Source: an uncultured Gammaproteobacteria bacterium (GTDB taxonomy: Bacteria > Pseudomonadota > Gammaproteobacteria > GCA-001735895). Taken from it: DNA of 40,336 nt. Of this stretch, positions 1 to 8,132 are shown piece after piece. Position 1 is the stretch's first letter; every line of letters begins with the position of its first letter. The translations under genes and the position numbers were made by a program. Below the pieces are notes generated by a model. The model made no database searches. It was not told where the DNA came from and saw only the letters and a program-made list of their open reading frames with translations. The stretch covers positions 1 to 40,336 of the forward strand of contig CALCSG010000159.1 in the NCBI GenBank assembly GCA_937894085.1, read 5' to 3'.

Positions 1-293
1 TGACTCGCTAGTACTAAATTAACTCCACATAATTTCATACTCCACATAAATGGACAAAGGAGCCATTTGTTAATCGTAATCAGATACACTTGAAGATCTT
101 CAATCACCCTTGAATAGCAAACAGCCCATACATTCTCTATAGCTGACGTTAAGAGGGCTCGTTAAGGCTTGTTACTGACAGCCATTGCGCGCGATAAATA
201 TAGACAATTTTTGTTTTTATATCGTCTAATACTGGCAATTGCAGATTTCTGAAATAGTTGCCCTTAAATTTTAAAATCACTAGAATGCGGCCC
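1..293. other. Upstream region without a gene
   Basis: No convincing coding sequence is seen on either strand. A 10-base direct repeat CTCCACATAA occurs twice near positions 24 and 41. The AT-rich stretch around 200-240 is the likely promoter zone of the following metal cluster, but I could not fix -35 and -10 boxes with confidence. Confidence 0.4.
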
Positions 294-728
294 ATGTCAA
301 TTTTCAGTAAGATCAATAAAAGTAAAAAAGTCCTGTGGGTTTGGACAGTATTGCTTTCAATGGTATTACTGTTCGGTCAAAACTTGAGGTTCCATGTGCA
401 TAGTCTGGATCATGCTGATAATCAGCAGTTCAGCCATATGTCAGTAGAGCTGAGTGATGATCATTCACATCCTGGTGACGCTCACCTTTCTTCAGATACA
501 TCTCATTCCGATCACCACGCTGAAATTGTTTCAGAAATAGATACGAGTCTGAATGCTTTACTTATAGATACCTCTAGCAAAATACTAACGCTGGCTTTGC
601 TAATTACCCTGCTAGTATTTTACTTACCTGGTTTCTGTCAATTAATAGTCCATCGCCGCTACATTCACCCTGTCATCAACTTCTGGCGATACCACTTTTC
701 TCCTCCCCTGCGTGCTCCACCACTCTAA
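294..728 (+). CDS. His-rich small membrane protein, probable metal-related accessory
   Basis: About 144 residues. An N-terminal membrane segment (around residues 13-30) is followed by a periplasm-type linker full of His and Asp (HSLDH, DDHSHPGDAH, TSHSDHHAE) and a second membrane segment near residues 95-115. It ends in PPLRAPPL, a tail I associate with small proteobacterial proteins found beside heavy-metal efflux genes. The frame stays open upstream to a TTG at 258 and an ATG at 285; I prefer the ATG at 294 (MSIFSK) because the positive-inside signal-anchor starts there, although no good ribosome site is visible. It heads a run of metal-type genes on the same strand. Histidine clusters suggest Zn, Cu, Ni or Co binding; the metal is not known and no catalytic motif is seen. 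Confidence 0.6.
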   Translation: MSIFSKINKSKKVLWVWTVLLSMVLLFGQNLRFHVHSLDHADNQQFSHMSVELSDDHSHPGDAHLSSDTSHSDHHAEIVSEIDTSLNALLIDTSSKILTLALLITLLVFYLPGFCQLIVHRRYIHPVINFWRYHFSPPLRAPPL

Positions 729-781
729 AATTCAATTTTTTAAGTCATTGTAGATTTTACCGACCCTTTTTGGATCTGTAA

Positions 782-801
782 TAAGCAATGCGCATTGTTA
801 T
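782..801. promoter_or_regulatory. Palindrome, candidate operator of the metal cluster
   Basis: A perfect 12-bp palindrome CAATGCGCATTG lies at 786-797. The flanks ATAAG on the left and TTATA on the right extend the symmetry with one unpaired base. It sits between the His-rich gene and the DUF3240 gene, about 75 bp before the latter's start, where an operator for a dimeric metal sensor could sit. It does not match the Zur consensus I know, so the regulator is unassigned. Confidence 0.35.
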
Positions 802-873
802 ATGTCCAGCAATACCTTTATTGAGATTTGTTGGGCTAATCAAAAAATTCTGAATTATTGCGGAGAAATACGC

Positions 874-1185
874 ATGAAGATATTAACACTTATTGTTCAT
901 ACCAGCGTTCAGCAGGAATTATCTGACCTGTTGCGCTCGATGGATCAAATATCCGGGTTTACCTTTGCTCATGTAGAGGGGCACGGAGATGAGGTTGAAG
1001 CTGATTCTTTTGTTTCTGCACGAGATGAGGTAGTCGGATACATATCACGAATACGAACCGATATATTGATTGAGGATACTGATCTTGACGCCATTCTATC
1101 AAGACTTTTCGATAAGCAAAATAACATGACCGGTCAAGGTATTTACTGGGTAACTCCTGTTGAAAATGGAGGCCATATTCTATGA
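874..1185 (+). CDS. DUF3240 family PII-like protein
   Basis: 103 residues beginning MKILTLIVH. The ATG at 874 is preceded by GGAG eight bases upstream, so it is preferred over the in-frame ATG at 802, which abuts the palindrome at 786-797 and has no ribosome site. The sequence fits the DUF3240 family: a small ferredoxin-like, PII-type fold with a beta strand at the N-terminus, a central segment HVEGHGDE and a C-terminal YWVTPVENGGHI strand. Members are usually encoded in heavy-metal RND efflux operons (Czc/Cus type). Here no RND genes are in view; the gene instead overlaps the HupE/UreJ gene by four bases (ATGA), implying coupled translation. Role as a sensor or metallochaperone of the cluster is inference. 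Confidence 0.75.
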   Translation: MKILTLIVHTSVQQELSDLLRSMDQISGFTFAHVEGHGDEVEADSFVSARDEVVGYISRIRTDILIEDTDLDAILSRLFDKQNNMTGQGIYWVTPVENGGHIL

Positions 1186-2426
1186 ATCAGTTTAATACCA
1201 GATCGACTTTAACAGCGACTGTAAAGGCTCCACTAGAAGTTGCAAGCAGGCCTCTTTTTGTTAACAGGAATCTCTTTTTCCTGATGGTGGGCATATTCCT
1301 TATATTACTATTACCCGATTTTGCTTATGCGCATGGCATGTCAGAAGAAGAGAAGCTCGCTATTATAGAGGGTGGTAATCTACGATATATGTGGCTTGGA
1401 GCTACTCACATGTTGTCCGGCTATGATCACCTGGCATTTGTTTTTGGGATCATTTTTTTCCTGACCAACTTCCGGGATATTGCCAAATACGTGACTGCAT
1501 TTACGGTTGGGCATAGTGTCACTCTTATCTTTGCCACTTTTAATGCCATTCAGCTTAACTACTATCTGATTGATGCGGTAATAGCATTAAGTGTCTGTTA
1601 TATCGCTTTTACCAATCTTGATGGTTTTCGTAAATATCTGGGCATTAACCCTCCTAACATGATGGTGATGATACTGAGCCTGGGATTGATTCACGGATTT
1701 GGTTTATCGACTCGCCTACAGGCGCTGCCTTTAAGTGAAGATGAACTGTTACTCAACATTATATCGTTTAATGTGGGCATCGAAATCGGTCAAATCAGTG
1801 CCCTTGTGCTGATGTTGTTAGTGATAGCAACTTTTCGGAAAAGCCACCACTTCCAGACATTCAGTACCATTACCAATTATTTTCTGATTATAGCCGGGGG
1901 TTTGCTTTTTCTTATGCAAATGCACGGATACGAACATACGGCTAATGCAGAAGAATTTACTAATAGCACACCTCCACTACAGAATGCGGTAGATAGTAAA
2001 AAAGTTGTTGGGATAAAAAGTACTGCTGAAAGTCAACTGTCAGAATGGAAGGACACGATCAACTTGACCATTCCTGCAAGAGGCGATAAAGAATATAAAG
2101 TTTTTGTTAAGCAGGGAGCAGTATTTAACTATTCATGGGTAACCGATGGTGAGGAGCTCTTTTTTGATTTTCACGGTGAACCATCGGGCGATACTACCGG
2201 TGCATTTGAGAGTTTTGAAAAAGATACGGTTACACAATCCAGCGGCACTCTGGTCACTACATTTAGTGGTACCCACGGATGGTACTGGAAAAATTACACG
2301 AACAACCCGGTTAACATTACGTTGAGGTTAACTGGCGAATATCAGCGCAAAGATATTGCGCTAGATGTGAAGGAGAGCAGCCCTGTTATCAAAAAAAGCA
2401 AACCAAAACACGATTCTATTGATTAA
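1182..2426 (+). CDS. HupE/UreJ-type membrane protein fused to a C-terminal periplasmic beta domain
   Basis: 414 residues. An N-terminal hydrophobic stretch ends PDFAYAHG, then a six-to-seven-helix HupE/UreJ core follows, with HMLSGYDHLAF, FTVGHSVTL and GLIHGFGLS, the His/Asp motifs of this Ni/Co/Zn-type permease family. After the last helix (near 245) comes a soluble part, residues about 290-390, containing FNYSWVTDGEELFFDFHGEP and FSGTHGWYWKN. That segment matches proteins often annotated as 'transmembrane anchor protein', which in other bacteria I recall as separate neighbours of HupE/UreJ and DUF3240 genes. The fused form joins permease and extracytoplasmic domain in one chain. GGAGG lies ten bases before the start; the start overlaps the DUF3240 stop. 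The substrate is most likely a divalent metal, but this is not proven by sequence. Confidence 0.8.
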   Translation: MNQFNTRSTLTATVKAPLEVASRPLFVNRNLFFLMVGIFLILLLPDFAYAHGMSEEEKLAIIEGGNLRYMWLGATHMLSGYDHLAFVFGIIFFLTNFRDIAKYVTAFTVGHSVTLIFATFNAIQLNYYLIDAVIALSVCYIAFTNLDGFRKYLGINPPNMMVMILSLGLIHGFGLSTRLQALPLSEDELLLNIISFNVGIEIGQISALVLMLLVIATFRKSHHFQTFSTITNYFLIIAGGLLFLMQMHGYEHTANAEEFTNSTPPLQNAVDSKKVVGIKSTAESQLSEWKDTINLTIPARGDKEYKVFVKQGAVFNYSWVTDGEELFFDFHGEPSGDTTGAFESFEKDTVTQSSGTLVTTFSGTHGWYWKNYTNNPVNITLRLTGEYQRKDIALDVKESSPVIKKSKPKHDSID

Positions 2427-2443
2427 TTATAAGAGGAAATTTT

Positions 2444-2602
2444 ATGGATATTAAAACAGTATCACTTGTCGTCATAGTTTTTAGTATATTTCTATTAACA
2501 ACAATTTATCTTAATCCCAGCTCCACTCATGGGCATTCCCATGGGCCTGTAATGCAGGAAACAGAGAAAGCCAATTCAACTACACACGAAACTATTAAGT
2601 AA
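2444..2602 (+). CDS. 52-residue membrane peptide with HGHSHG motif
   Basis: A small frame, MDIKTVSLVVIVF..., with one hydrophobic helix (residues about 5-23), then THGHSHGP and a polar tail ending THETIK. AGAGGAAA lies eight bases before the ATG. The gene fits exactly between the HupE fusion (17-base gap) and the DUF6488 gene (18-base gap), each with its own ribosome site, which supports it as a real operon member even though it is very short. The HGHSHG cluster resembles the neighbouring His-rich proteins and suggests metal binding on the outer face of the membrane. I do not recognise a family. Confidence 0.65.
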   Translation: MDIKTVSLVVIVFSIFLLTTIYLNPSSTHGHSHGPVMQETEKANSTTHETIK

Positions 2603-2620
2603 CTTTAGGAGATTATCAAT

Positions 2621-2965
2621 ATGAATATACAAACAGTCATTTTAAGTCTTACATTATTCCTTTTCCCATTGTCTGCTTTAGCAGGTAGCGGGCATGATCA
2701 TGGTCATAGTCATGAGCCTGCTACTCAAAGTCAGGTTGAAAAAGTAGCTGGCGATATTGTTTATCAGCTTGCAGAAAAAAGTAAAATTGATGCTAGCTGG
2801 AAAGCAGTAAAAATCGAAAAATCACTCACCAAGAAGTTCGGTGATAATCTGGAATGGGTGGTCAGTTTTAAGAATGAAAAAATAACTGACCCTGCTAAAC
2901 AAACTCTGTATATATTTCTGACGTTGGGCGGTGAATATCTTGCTGCAAATTATACCGGCGAATGA
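2621..2965 (+). CDS. DUF6488 family periplasmic His-rich protein
   Basis: 114 residues with a clear signal peptide (cleavage near SALAG, residue 22) and a mature N-terminus GSGHDHGHSHEP that should bind divalent metal. The rest, containing KIDASWKAVKIEK, WVVSFKNEKITDP and TLYIFLTLGGEYLAANYTG, fits the DUF6488 family, small secreted proteins of unknown function. AGGAG stands about nine bases before the ATG. It closes the metal operon: a strong hairpin follows 38 bases after the stop. A periplasmic metal buffer or chaperone feeding the HupE-type protein is the simplest reading, but inferred from context only. Confidence 0.7.
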   Translation: MNIQTVILSLTLFLFPLSALAGSGHDHGHSHEPATQSQVEKVAGDIVYQLAEKSKIDASWKAVKIEKSLTKKFGDNLEWVVSFKNEKITDPAKQTLYIFLTLGGEYLAANYTGE

Positions 2966-3003
2966 AATGAGTGGAAATAGTTCGGATTAAATTCAAACAT
3001 TCC

Positions 3004-3047
3004 ATACCAGCCATAGTGATGGCTGGTATTTGATTACTCATTTTTTT
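3004..3047 (+). terminator. Intrinsic terminator of the metal operon
   Basis: A perfect 11-bp stem (ATACCAGCCAT at 3004-3014 and its complement at 3019-3029) with the four-base loop AGTG is followed, after an 11-base gap, by seven T. The stem is strong; the displaced T-run makes termination efficiency uncertain. Confidence 0.6.
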
Positions 3048-3088
3048 ATTAATCATAATATGAATAATTTGTCATTAGGAGGCATATC

Positions 3089-3532
3089 ATGAAAAAAATA
3101 ATATTAACTCCTTTCCTAATTTATTTAATAGCTTTTAATGCCGGCGCCCAGGATGGAGCGGCTGAGAAACTGGTGTCCTCGATGAAAAAAGCGGACATGA
3201 GCTATCGGCAGTTAATGGAAGTTATGGTAAAGAGCTCTACCATGATGCATGAGGGTATTCTCAGGGAAAATAAACAAATGGTAGAAGTTGGAGCGAATTT
3301 CATTTTTACACATCCTGCTCCCAATCATAAACCATGGAGCATTATGCAAGTAGAAGATCAGGCTGGTTTTAAACAAAGTCTGGTCGCTTTTGATAAAATT
3401 CTGGATATCCATACAGAAAATATTGTTGAAGCTGCAAAAAAAGAGGAATGGGTGGAAGCTAGCAAGGCGTCTCATGACTTGATGAACGCTTGCATCTCTT
3501 GCCATGCGATGTGGAGACAGAAGGTAAAATAA
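3089..3532 (+). CDS. Periplasmic c-type cytochrome, cytochrome c-prime-like
   Basis: 147 residues. A signal peptide (MKKIILTPFLIYLIAFNAGA) precedes a mostly helical domain with a single haem-binding motif CISCH at residues 135-139, eight residues from the C-terminus. One C-terminal CxxCH in a helical protein of this size is the layout of the cytochrome c-prime/c556 family, which bind NO or gases or serve electron transfer. Met residues (MMHEG near 52-56) could supply an axial ligand, but this is not decided. TAGGAGG lies seven bases before the ATG. The gene follows a terminator and may be transcribed alone. A link to the metal cluster is only positional. Confidence 0.75.
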   Translation: MKKIILTPFLIYLIAFNAGAQDGAAEKLVSSMKKADMSYRQLMEVMVKSSTMMHEGILRENKQMVEVGANFIFTHPAPNHKPWSIMQVEDQAGFKQSLVAFDKILDIHTENIVEAAKKEEWVEASKASHDLMNACISCHAMWRQKVK

Positions 3533-3609
3533 TTAAACCACAAAAATATGCTCTAACAGTATTTTAGTTTATTTACGGTAGCAATTAACTTTACCCAGGA
3601 AAAATTTAC

Positions 3610-4659
3610 ATGCATAAAATCCCTATATTGATGGGTCTTCTTTCAGCCATGCTATTTGGTGCTGCCACACCGGCGAGTAAGCTGCTTCTTGAGGGTTTTA
3701 GCCCTTTTCAACTCGCGGGATTGTTGTACCTGGGAGCAGCTTTAGCAGTAGCTCCGGCGGCATTCAAGCTGGGTGGATTTGCGCTACCTGCACGTTCCGA
3801 CCATCGCAACCAAATCAGGCTTATAGGCGCTGTTTTATTTGGTGGTATTCTAGGCCCTGTCGCCCTGCTATTCGGATTACAGCTGGCTGAAGCAGCTTCA
3901 GTTTCACTCTGGTTAAACCTGGAATTAGCGGCTACAGCTGTACTTGGAGTGTTTGTGTTCAGGGATCATCTCGGCCTTCTGGGGTGGCTCGGAGTCGTTT
4001 CGGCGATGTTGGCTTCTTTACTTCTCGTATGGGTGCCTGGATCATCAGGTTTCTTCTCAATCACCCTGGTTCTTATTGCCTGTATTTGCTGGGGATTAGA
4101 TAACCATCTCACTGCGCTAATCGACGGTATTACGCCAAGCCAAAGTACCTTATGGAAAGGCGCTGTAGCGGGAACAGTCAATTTGGCAATTGGGGCATTT
4201 TTAGATCCTATTTCGGTAGGGTTCCAACACATTGGAATTGCTTTGCTGCTAGGTGCACTTGCCTATGGAGCAAGTATAGTGCTGTATATTCGTTCCGCCC
4301 AGTCAATCGGTGCCACGCGTGCGCAAGTTCTTTTTGCGAGCGCTCCCTTTTTCGGTGTTGCACTGTCTGCCATTTTAATCGGTGAGCAACTGACACTAAT
4401 ACACGCAATTGCAACTCCTATCTTCTTGATTGGAGTTGCGTTACTGCTGATTGAAAGTCACTCTCACAATCATGTTCACGAAGCGATGACTCACGAGCAT
4501 AGACACAGCCACGACGATGATCATCACACTCACCGGCACGAAGAATTACACCCTTCAGAGCATCACTCGCATGTACATACTCATGAACCTGCAAAACATA
4601 ATCACCCGCATTGGCCGGATATCCATCATCGTCACAAGCATCAGTCCCAGAAAGAATGA
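3610..4659 (+). CDS. EamA/DMT-family transporter with long His-rich C-terminal tail
   Basis: 349 residues. Residues 1-282 are a ten-helix drug/metabolite transporter with two EamA repeats (MGLLSAMLFGAATPASK at the start; the second half near SITLVLIACICWGLDN). The last 67 residues carry 25 histidines (EHRHSHDDDHHTHRHEE and similar), far beyond the usual DMT C-terminus. Such a tail could sense or buffer zinc, nickel or cobalt at the cytoplasmic face, as His loops do in ZIP and CDF proteins. AGGA stands before the ATG. The gene shares strand and His-rich character with the upstream operon and may export metal or a metal-chelating metabolite. Substrate unknown; only the family call is firm. Confidence 0.8.
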   Translation: MHKIPILMGLLSAMLFGAATPASKLLLEGFSPFQLAGLLYLGAALAVAPAAFKLGGFALPARSDHRNQIRLIGAVLFGGILGPVALLFGLQLAEAASVSLWLNLELAATAVLGVFVFRDHLGLLGWLGVVSAMLASLLLVWVPGSSGFFSITLVLIACICWGLDNHLTALIDGITPSQSTLWKGAVAGTVNLAIGAFLDPISVGFQHIGIALLLGALAYGASIVLYIRSAQSIGATRAQVLFASAPFFGVALSAILIGEQLTLIHAIATPIFLIGVALLLIESHSHNHVHEAMTHEHRHSHDDDHHTHRHEELHPSEHHSHVHTHEPAKHNHPHWPDIHHRHKHQSQKE

Positions 4660-4781
4660 ATGGCTATGATTATGATGCATATCTAAGAGGTGAAGTTTAT
4701 GTTTACTCGGTAGATAGGCACAATAAAACTAAATCAATTGGCGGTTACAAACAAATAATTCAATATATTATTAAGTTTTAA
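4656..4781 (+). CDS. Possible 41-residue peptide overlapping the EamA stop
   Basis: An ATG at 4656 overlaps the EamA stop codon as ATGA, the classic translational-coupling arrangement. The frame encodes MNGYDYDAYLRGEVYVYSVD... and ends IIQYIIKF, rich in Tyr and Ile. It has no recognised family and no His cluster. Overlap geometry is the only support, so it may be chance. Confidence 0.25.
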   Translation: MNGYDYDAYLRGEVYVYSVDRHNKTKSIGGYKQIIQYIIKF

Positions 4782-5097
4782 CGTTAAACTTCAGCGTCTG
4801 CTAAACATATTTCTCTACTGAATTAACTTGTTCTAATTTATAAAACTAATTATCAATAATAGTGTTTACAGCGTTGCGCTAACGGCTCCTATCGCCACAA
4901 AGCCGCATATCGGGTAACCTGGTGTGAAAGGCAGGAAAGGGTCGTCAGCAGCCAATTCAGGTTCTATATTTAACAACTTCTAACGGTACTTTTTCTCACA
5001 CCAAAGCGTTCATGGCTTCGTAGAAAATATATTGCACGTCATGCCCTTATGTTTTTCTATTTCACACTACCAAAAAACTATTGATCACAATCCGTGC
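4782..5097. other. Gene-free stretch between EamA and modC
   Basis: No credible gene. A loose inverted repeat GGTGTGA (4920-4926) and TCACACC (4995-5001) brackets a GC-richer patch. I compared it with riboswitches and integron sites and could not match it to either. Confidence 0.4.
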
Positions 5098-6171
5098 TCA
5101 GGACAGCAACGCAACACTCTTGACTTGAGCATATACTTTTGTTCCAATTTTCAACCCCAGCTCTGAAGCAGACTTACGGGTTATTTTGGATAAGATCGGC
5201 ACTTCTCCAGCCAACAGCCGCACAACCATCTGGGCAGGACCAGTTTGCAGAATTTCATCAACGATAACCGGAAAAATATTTAAAATACTGGTTGCGGACT
5301 GATGCTCCAATGTCAGGCTGACATCCCTTGCTATCAGCCTTAGCCTGACTTCATCACCTTTTTGCAAAGCCTGTCCGGCAACCCTGATTGTACCTCCGGC
5401 AAACTCCAGTAACATCAGATGATAGACTTCATCAAAACCGGAAACGGTGGCATTAATGATCGCCGAGGCATCCAGTTCCTGAGCCAGCGGTAAGTCAAGG
5501 CGCGTAAACATGTCATGGATATCGCCCGAATTCACCACACGACCAGCTTCCATCAAAATAAGGTGGTCGGCTAATTGTGCCACTTCTTCCAGCGAATGGC
5601 TGACATAGATCACCGGGATATCCAGTTCTTTATGCAACGATTGAATATACGGCAATACTTCCATTTTTCGATTTTGATCCAGAGCAGCAAGTGGTTCATC
5701 CATCAACAATAGTTGCGGGCTGACAGCAAGCGCGCGGGCTATAGCAACTCGCTGCTTTTCACCACCGGATAAACTATGTGGTTTTCTTCGCAGCAGATTT
5801 CCTATTCCCAATAACTCGATAGCATCATGTAGAGACACTTTACGCTCTTTTTCCGGTAACCGTTTTAAACCATATTCAAGATTTTGTTGAACATTCATAT
5901 GCTCGAATAGACTGGCTTCCTGAAACACATAGCCTATCGGTCGCTGATGCGGGGGCATACTGTAACCGGTTTCCTGCCAGATCATTTCACCCACTTTCAG
6001 AAAACCAGACTGAGCAGTTTCAAGACCGGCAATAGCTCTCAGTAACGTGGTTTTACCGCAACCTGATGAACCGAATAGGGCCGTAACACCTTTGGCCGGT
6101 ATGCTAAATTCAGCATCCAGCAAGAAGTCACCGCGATGAAGTTTAAATTTTGCCTGGATACTAGATTGCAT
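5098..6171 (-). CDS. modC: Molybdate ABC transporter ATP-binding protein
   Basis: About 357 residues from the ATG at 6171, which overlaps the modB stop by 11 bases; a TTG three codons earlier is less likely. The N-terminal ATPase has a Walker [10 protein letters not shown] near residue 35, the signature [15 protein letters not shown], a Walker [13 protein letters not shown] and the switch histidine in YVSHS. The C-terminal third is a TOBE/Mop domain (near [10 protein letters not shown] and [15 protein letters not shown]) that binds molybdate oxyanion and is typical of ModC over other family 1 importers. It energises molybdate uptake through ModB. It is the last gene of modA-modB-modC. No ModE gene or clear ModE box was found. 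Confidence 0.93.
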   Translation of the reverse strand: MQSSIQAKFKLHRGDFLLDAEFSIPAKGVTALFGSSGCGKTTLLRAIAGLETAQSGFLKVGEMIWQETGYSMPPHQRPIGYVFQEASLFEHMNVQQNLEYGLKRLPEKERKVSLHDAIELLGIGNLLRRKPHSLSGGEKQRVAIARALAVSPQLLLMDEPLAALDQNRKMEVLPYIQSLHKELDIPVIYVSHSLEEVAQLADHLILMEAGRVVNSGDIHDMFTRLDLPLAQELDASAIINATVSGFDEVYHLMLLEFAGGTIRVAGQALQKGDEVRLRLIARDVSLTLEHQSATSILNIFPVIVDEILQTGPAQMVVRLLAGEVPILSKITRKSASELGLKIGTKVYAQVKSVALLS

Positions 6172-6847
6172 TTTTAACAACCCTGAAGCGACTATTGAAT
6201 GCGTACACCGCGATAAGCAATATAAATGACATCAATAACAGGCCACCTGATAGCCAGTGAGCATGTGCATATTCCAGTCCTTCAACATGATCATAGATTG
6301 CGATAGAAAGTACCTGGGTTTCACCGGGAATATTGCCTCCTATCATCAACACCACGCCAAATTCGCCGACAGTATGTGCAAAGCCCAACACTGCTGCGGT
6401 TAAAAATCCGGGTCGAGCCAGAGGAATAGCAACTGTGAAAAAGCGATCCAGTGGCGACGCGCGTAGCGTTGCTGCTACCTCCATTGGCCTTTGACCAATT
6501 GCGCTGAATGCATCCTGTAACGGTTGCACTACAAAAGGCATGGAATAAAACACCGAACCGATCACCAGGCCACTGAAAGTAAAAGCAAGGGGTTGCCCCC
6601 CCATCGACATCATCAATGCTCCGAGTGGCCCATTCGGACCTAGCAGCAGTAACAGATAAAAACCTAACACCGTTGGCGGTAAAACCAGTGGTAATGCAAT
6701 GATGGCTTCCAGTAGAAATTTATAGCGCCAGCGGGATCTACTTAGCCACCAGGCAAGAGGCGTTCCTGTTAACAATAAAATACATGTCGTGAGCAAAGCC
6801 AGCTTGAGTGTAATGCCTAGCGCTATAAGATCAGATTCATTTAACAT
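6161..6847 (-). CDS. modB: Molybdate ABC transporter permease
   Basis: 228 residues with five or six membrane helices. The cytoplasmic EAA-type loop, here [25 protein letters not shown], contacts ModC, and [17 protein letters not shown] in the second third is the usual ModB helix. Length agrees with ModB (about 225-230). Its ATG touches the modA stop as TAATG and it overlaps modC by 11 bases, so the three genes are translationally coupled. The protein forms the homodimeric channel for molybdate across the inner membrane. Confidence 0.93.
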   Translation of the reverse strand: MLNESDLIALGITLKLALLTTCILLLTGTPLAWWLSRSRWRYKFLLEAIIALPLVLPPTVLGFYLLLLLGPNGPLGALMMSMGGQPLAFTFSGLVIGSVFYSMPFVVQPLQDAFSAIGQRPMEVAATLRASPLDRFFTVAIPLARPGFLTAAVLGFAHTVGEFGVVLMIGGNIPGETQVLSIAIYDHVEGLEYAHAHWLSGGLLLMSFILLIAVYAFNSRFRVVKNAI

Positions 6848-7584
6848 TACGGAATTTTGTAACCGGATTCATGGATTATTTTCAACACTTCATCGCTGCG
6901 CACAAAAGCTATAAAGGCATTATTAAGCGGGTTATCTTTCACTAAAACAACCTGCTGATTAATAGCGGTGTAACTTCCCTCGGGGACAACCCACAGTGAA
7001 CCTGCTAATGAAGCTGGTTCTGATTTCACCTGTGAAGCCGCCACAAATCCAAGTTGAGCGTTACCGCTTTTAACAAATTGAAAAGTTTGACCGATATTTT
7101 CACCTCGAACCATTCGCGATCTTAGCGAGTCCCACAAACCTTTTTTCTGTAAAACCTGTTGCGCCGCTCTACCATAGGGTGCAAGTTTTGGATTCGCCAC
7201 AGCCAGATATCTGAAATTAGAAGATTCAAGTACACGAGCCTCGGAATCTACCAGCTGTTTATCCGGGCTCCACAGTACAAGTTGACCCTGCGCATAAGTG
7301 AAACGGCTTCCTGCTAGCGCTATGCCCTGTTTTTCCAGTAATTCAGGCCGATAAGTATCCGCTGCAAAGAATACGTCAAACGGCGCACCATTTTTGATTT
7401 GCGCATAATGTTTGCCGGTAGAACCAACACTAATTATTAGATGATGGCCTGTTTTCTGTTCGAAGCGAGCTGCGATTACTTTAAGCGTGTTGGCAAAATT
7501 ACTTGCTACGGCTACGCGTATTTCTCCAGCAACCACCTGTTCTGTAAACAGGCATAGCAGGAAAAAAATACTCAAAAATTTCAT
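6847..7584 (-). CDS. modA: Molybdate-binding periplasmic protein
   Basis: About 245 residues from the ATG at 7584, chosen over a TTG at 7611 because it places a normal signal peptide ([20 protein letters not shown]) at the N-terminus. The mature protein starts [15 protein letters not shown] and carries the oxyanion-site motifs [30 protein letters not shown] and [12 protein letters not shown] of ModA. It delivers molybdate or tungstate to ModB. First gene of the operon; its promoter must lie in the roughly 100 bases shared with the divergent gene at 7686. Molybdoenzymes that would need it are not in the window. Confidence 0.92.
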   Translation of the reverse strand: MKFLSIFFLLCLFTEQVVAGEIRVAVASNFANTLKVIAARFEQKTGHHLIISVGSTGKHYAQIKNGAPFDVFFAADTYRPELLEKQGIALAGSRFTYAQGQLVLWSPDKQLVDSEARVLESSNFRYLAVANPKLAPYGRAAQQVLQKKGLWDSLRSRMVRGENIGQTFQFVKSGNAQLGFVAASQVKSEPASLAGSLWVVPEGSYTAINQQVVLVKDNPLNNAFIAFVRSDEVLKIIHESGYKIP

Positions 7585-7685
7585 TGGATGGTTGAATATC
7601 ACAATTGTCAAAAAACCAATAATACATCTTTATTCAAAAGTTTACGTTATCATTGCCCTACTTTTGTACTGTCCAGCGCTGTTTA

Positions 7686-8060
7686 ATGATTACCAAAATT
7701 TTATTCACCCTCACCGTTATTGTTGGGGTTATCCTGTTCTTTAGAACAAGAAGTGCTGAGGCTCCTCAGCACAAAGCTTCTGCAACTAAAAAGGAACCCA
7801 GTGAAAATGAAAAGATGTTTCGTCAGGGAGCGTATCTTTTTATGCTATTTATGGTGCTCAGCGCGCTGGCCGTATTCATCTTCAAAATTGGCGATGATTA
7901 TGCAACGGTCAATGTGCATGTGATCAATACGCAAACAGGCCAGAAACTATCTTATAAGGCAGAACAACAAGAAATTAAATCTAACAGTTTTAAAACGCTG
8001 GAAGGAAGGACCGTGTATGTAGCGGATATCGAACGGATTGAAATTGAACCCGTGGATTAG
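7686..8060 (+). CDS. Small two-helix membrane protein of unknown function
   Basis: 124 residues from the ATG at 7686; a TTG 11 codons earlier extends the frame but adds a poor N-terminus. Two hydrophobic helices (about residues 2-18, and 47-66 in YLFMLFMVLSALAVFIF) flank a basic, polar loop, and a soluble C-terminal part DYATVNVHVINTQTGQKLSYKAE... ends in EIEPVD, likely a small beta domain on the far side of the membrane. It is divergent from modA and shares its intergenic region. I recognise no functional family. Confidence 0.65.
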   Translation: MITKILFTLTVIVGVILFFRTRSAEAPQHKASATKKEPSENEKMFRQGAYLFMLFMVLSALAVFIFKIGDDYATVNVHVINTQTGQKLSYKAEQQEIKSNSFKTLEGRTVYVADIERIEIEPVD

Positions 8061-8132
8061 CAATTTGATCTTCTGTGCAGGGCGCGACTAAAGTCTCACT
8101 TGCAGACAATTAACTGATTTACTTTGACCCTG

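Noticed and set aside
802-873. Upstream ATG extending the DUF3240 protein by 24 residues
   Set aside because: It abuts the palindrome, lacks a ribosome site, and the added residues do not fit the family; the ATG at 874 has GGAG.
3212-3505. Minus-strand reading frame of 97 codons inside the cytochrome gene
   Set aside because: Lies wholly within a recognised gene, has no family features.
4860-5010. Possible riboswitch or attC site
   Set aside because: Only a short GGTGTGA/TCACACC pairing is seen; no known riboswitch core, and modC, the nearest gene, is not downstream of it.
7585-7685. ModE operator in the modA promoter
   Set aside because: No stretch resembles the ModE palindrome, and no modE is in the window.
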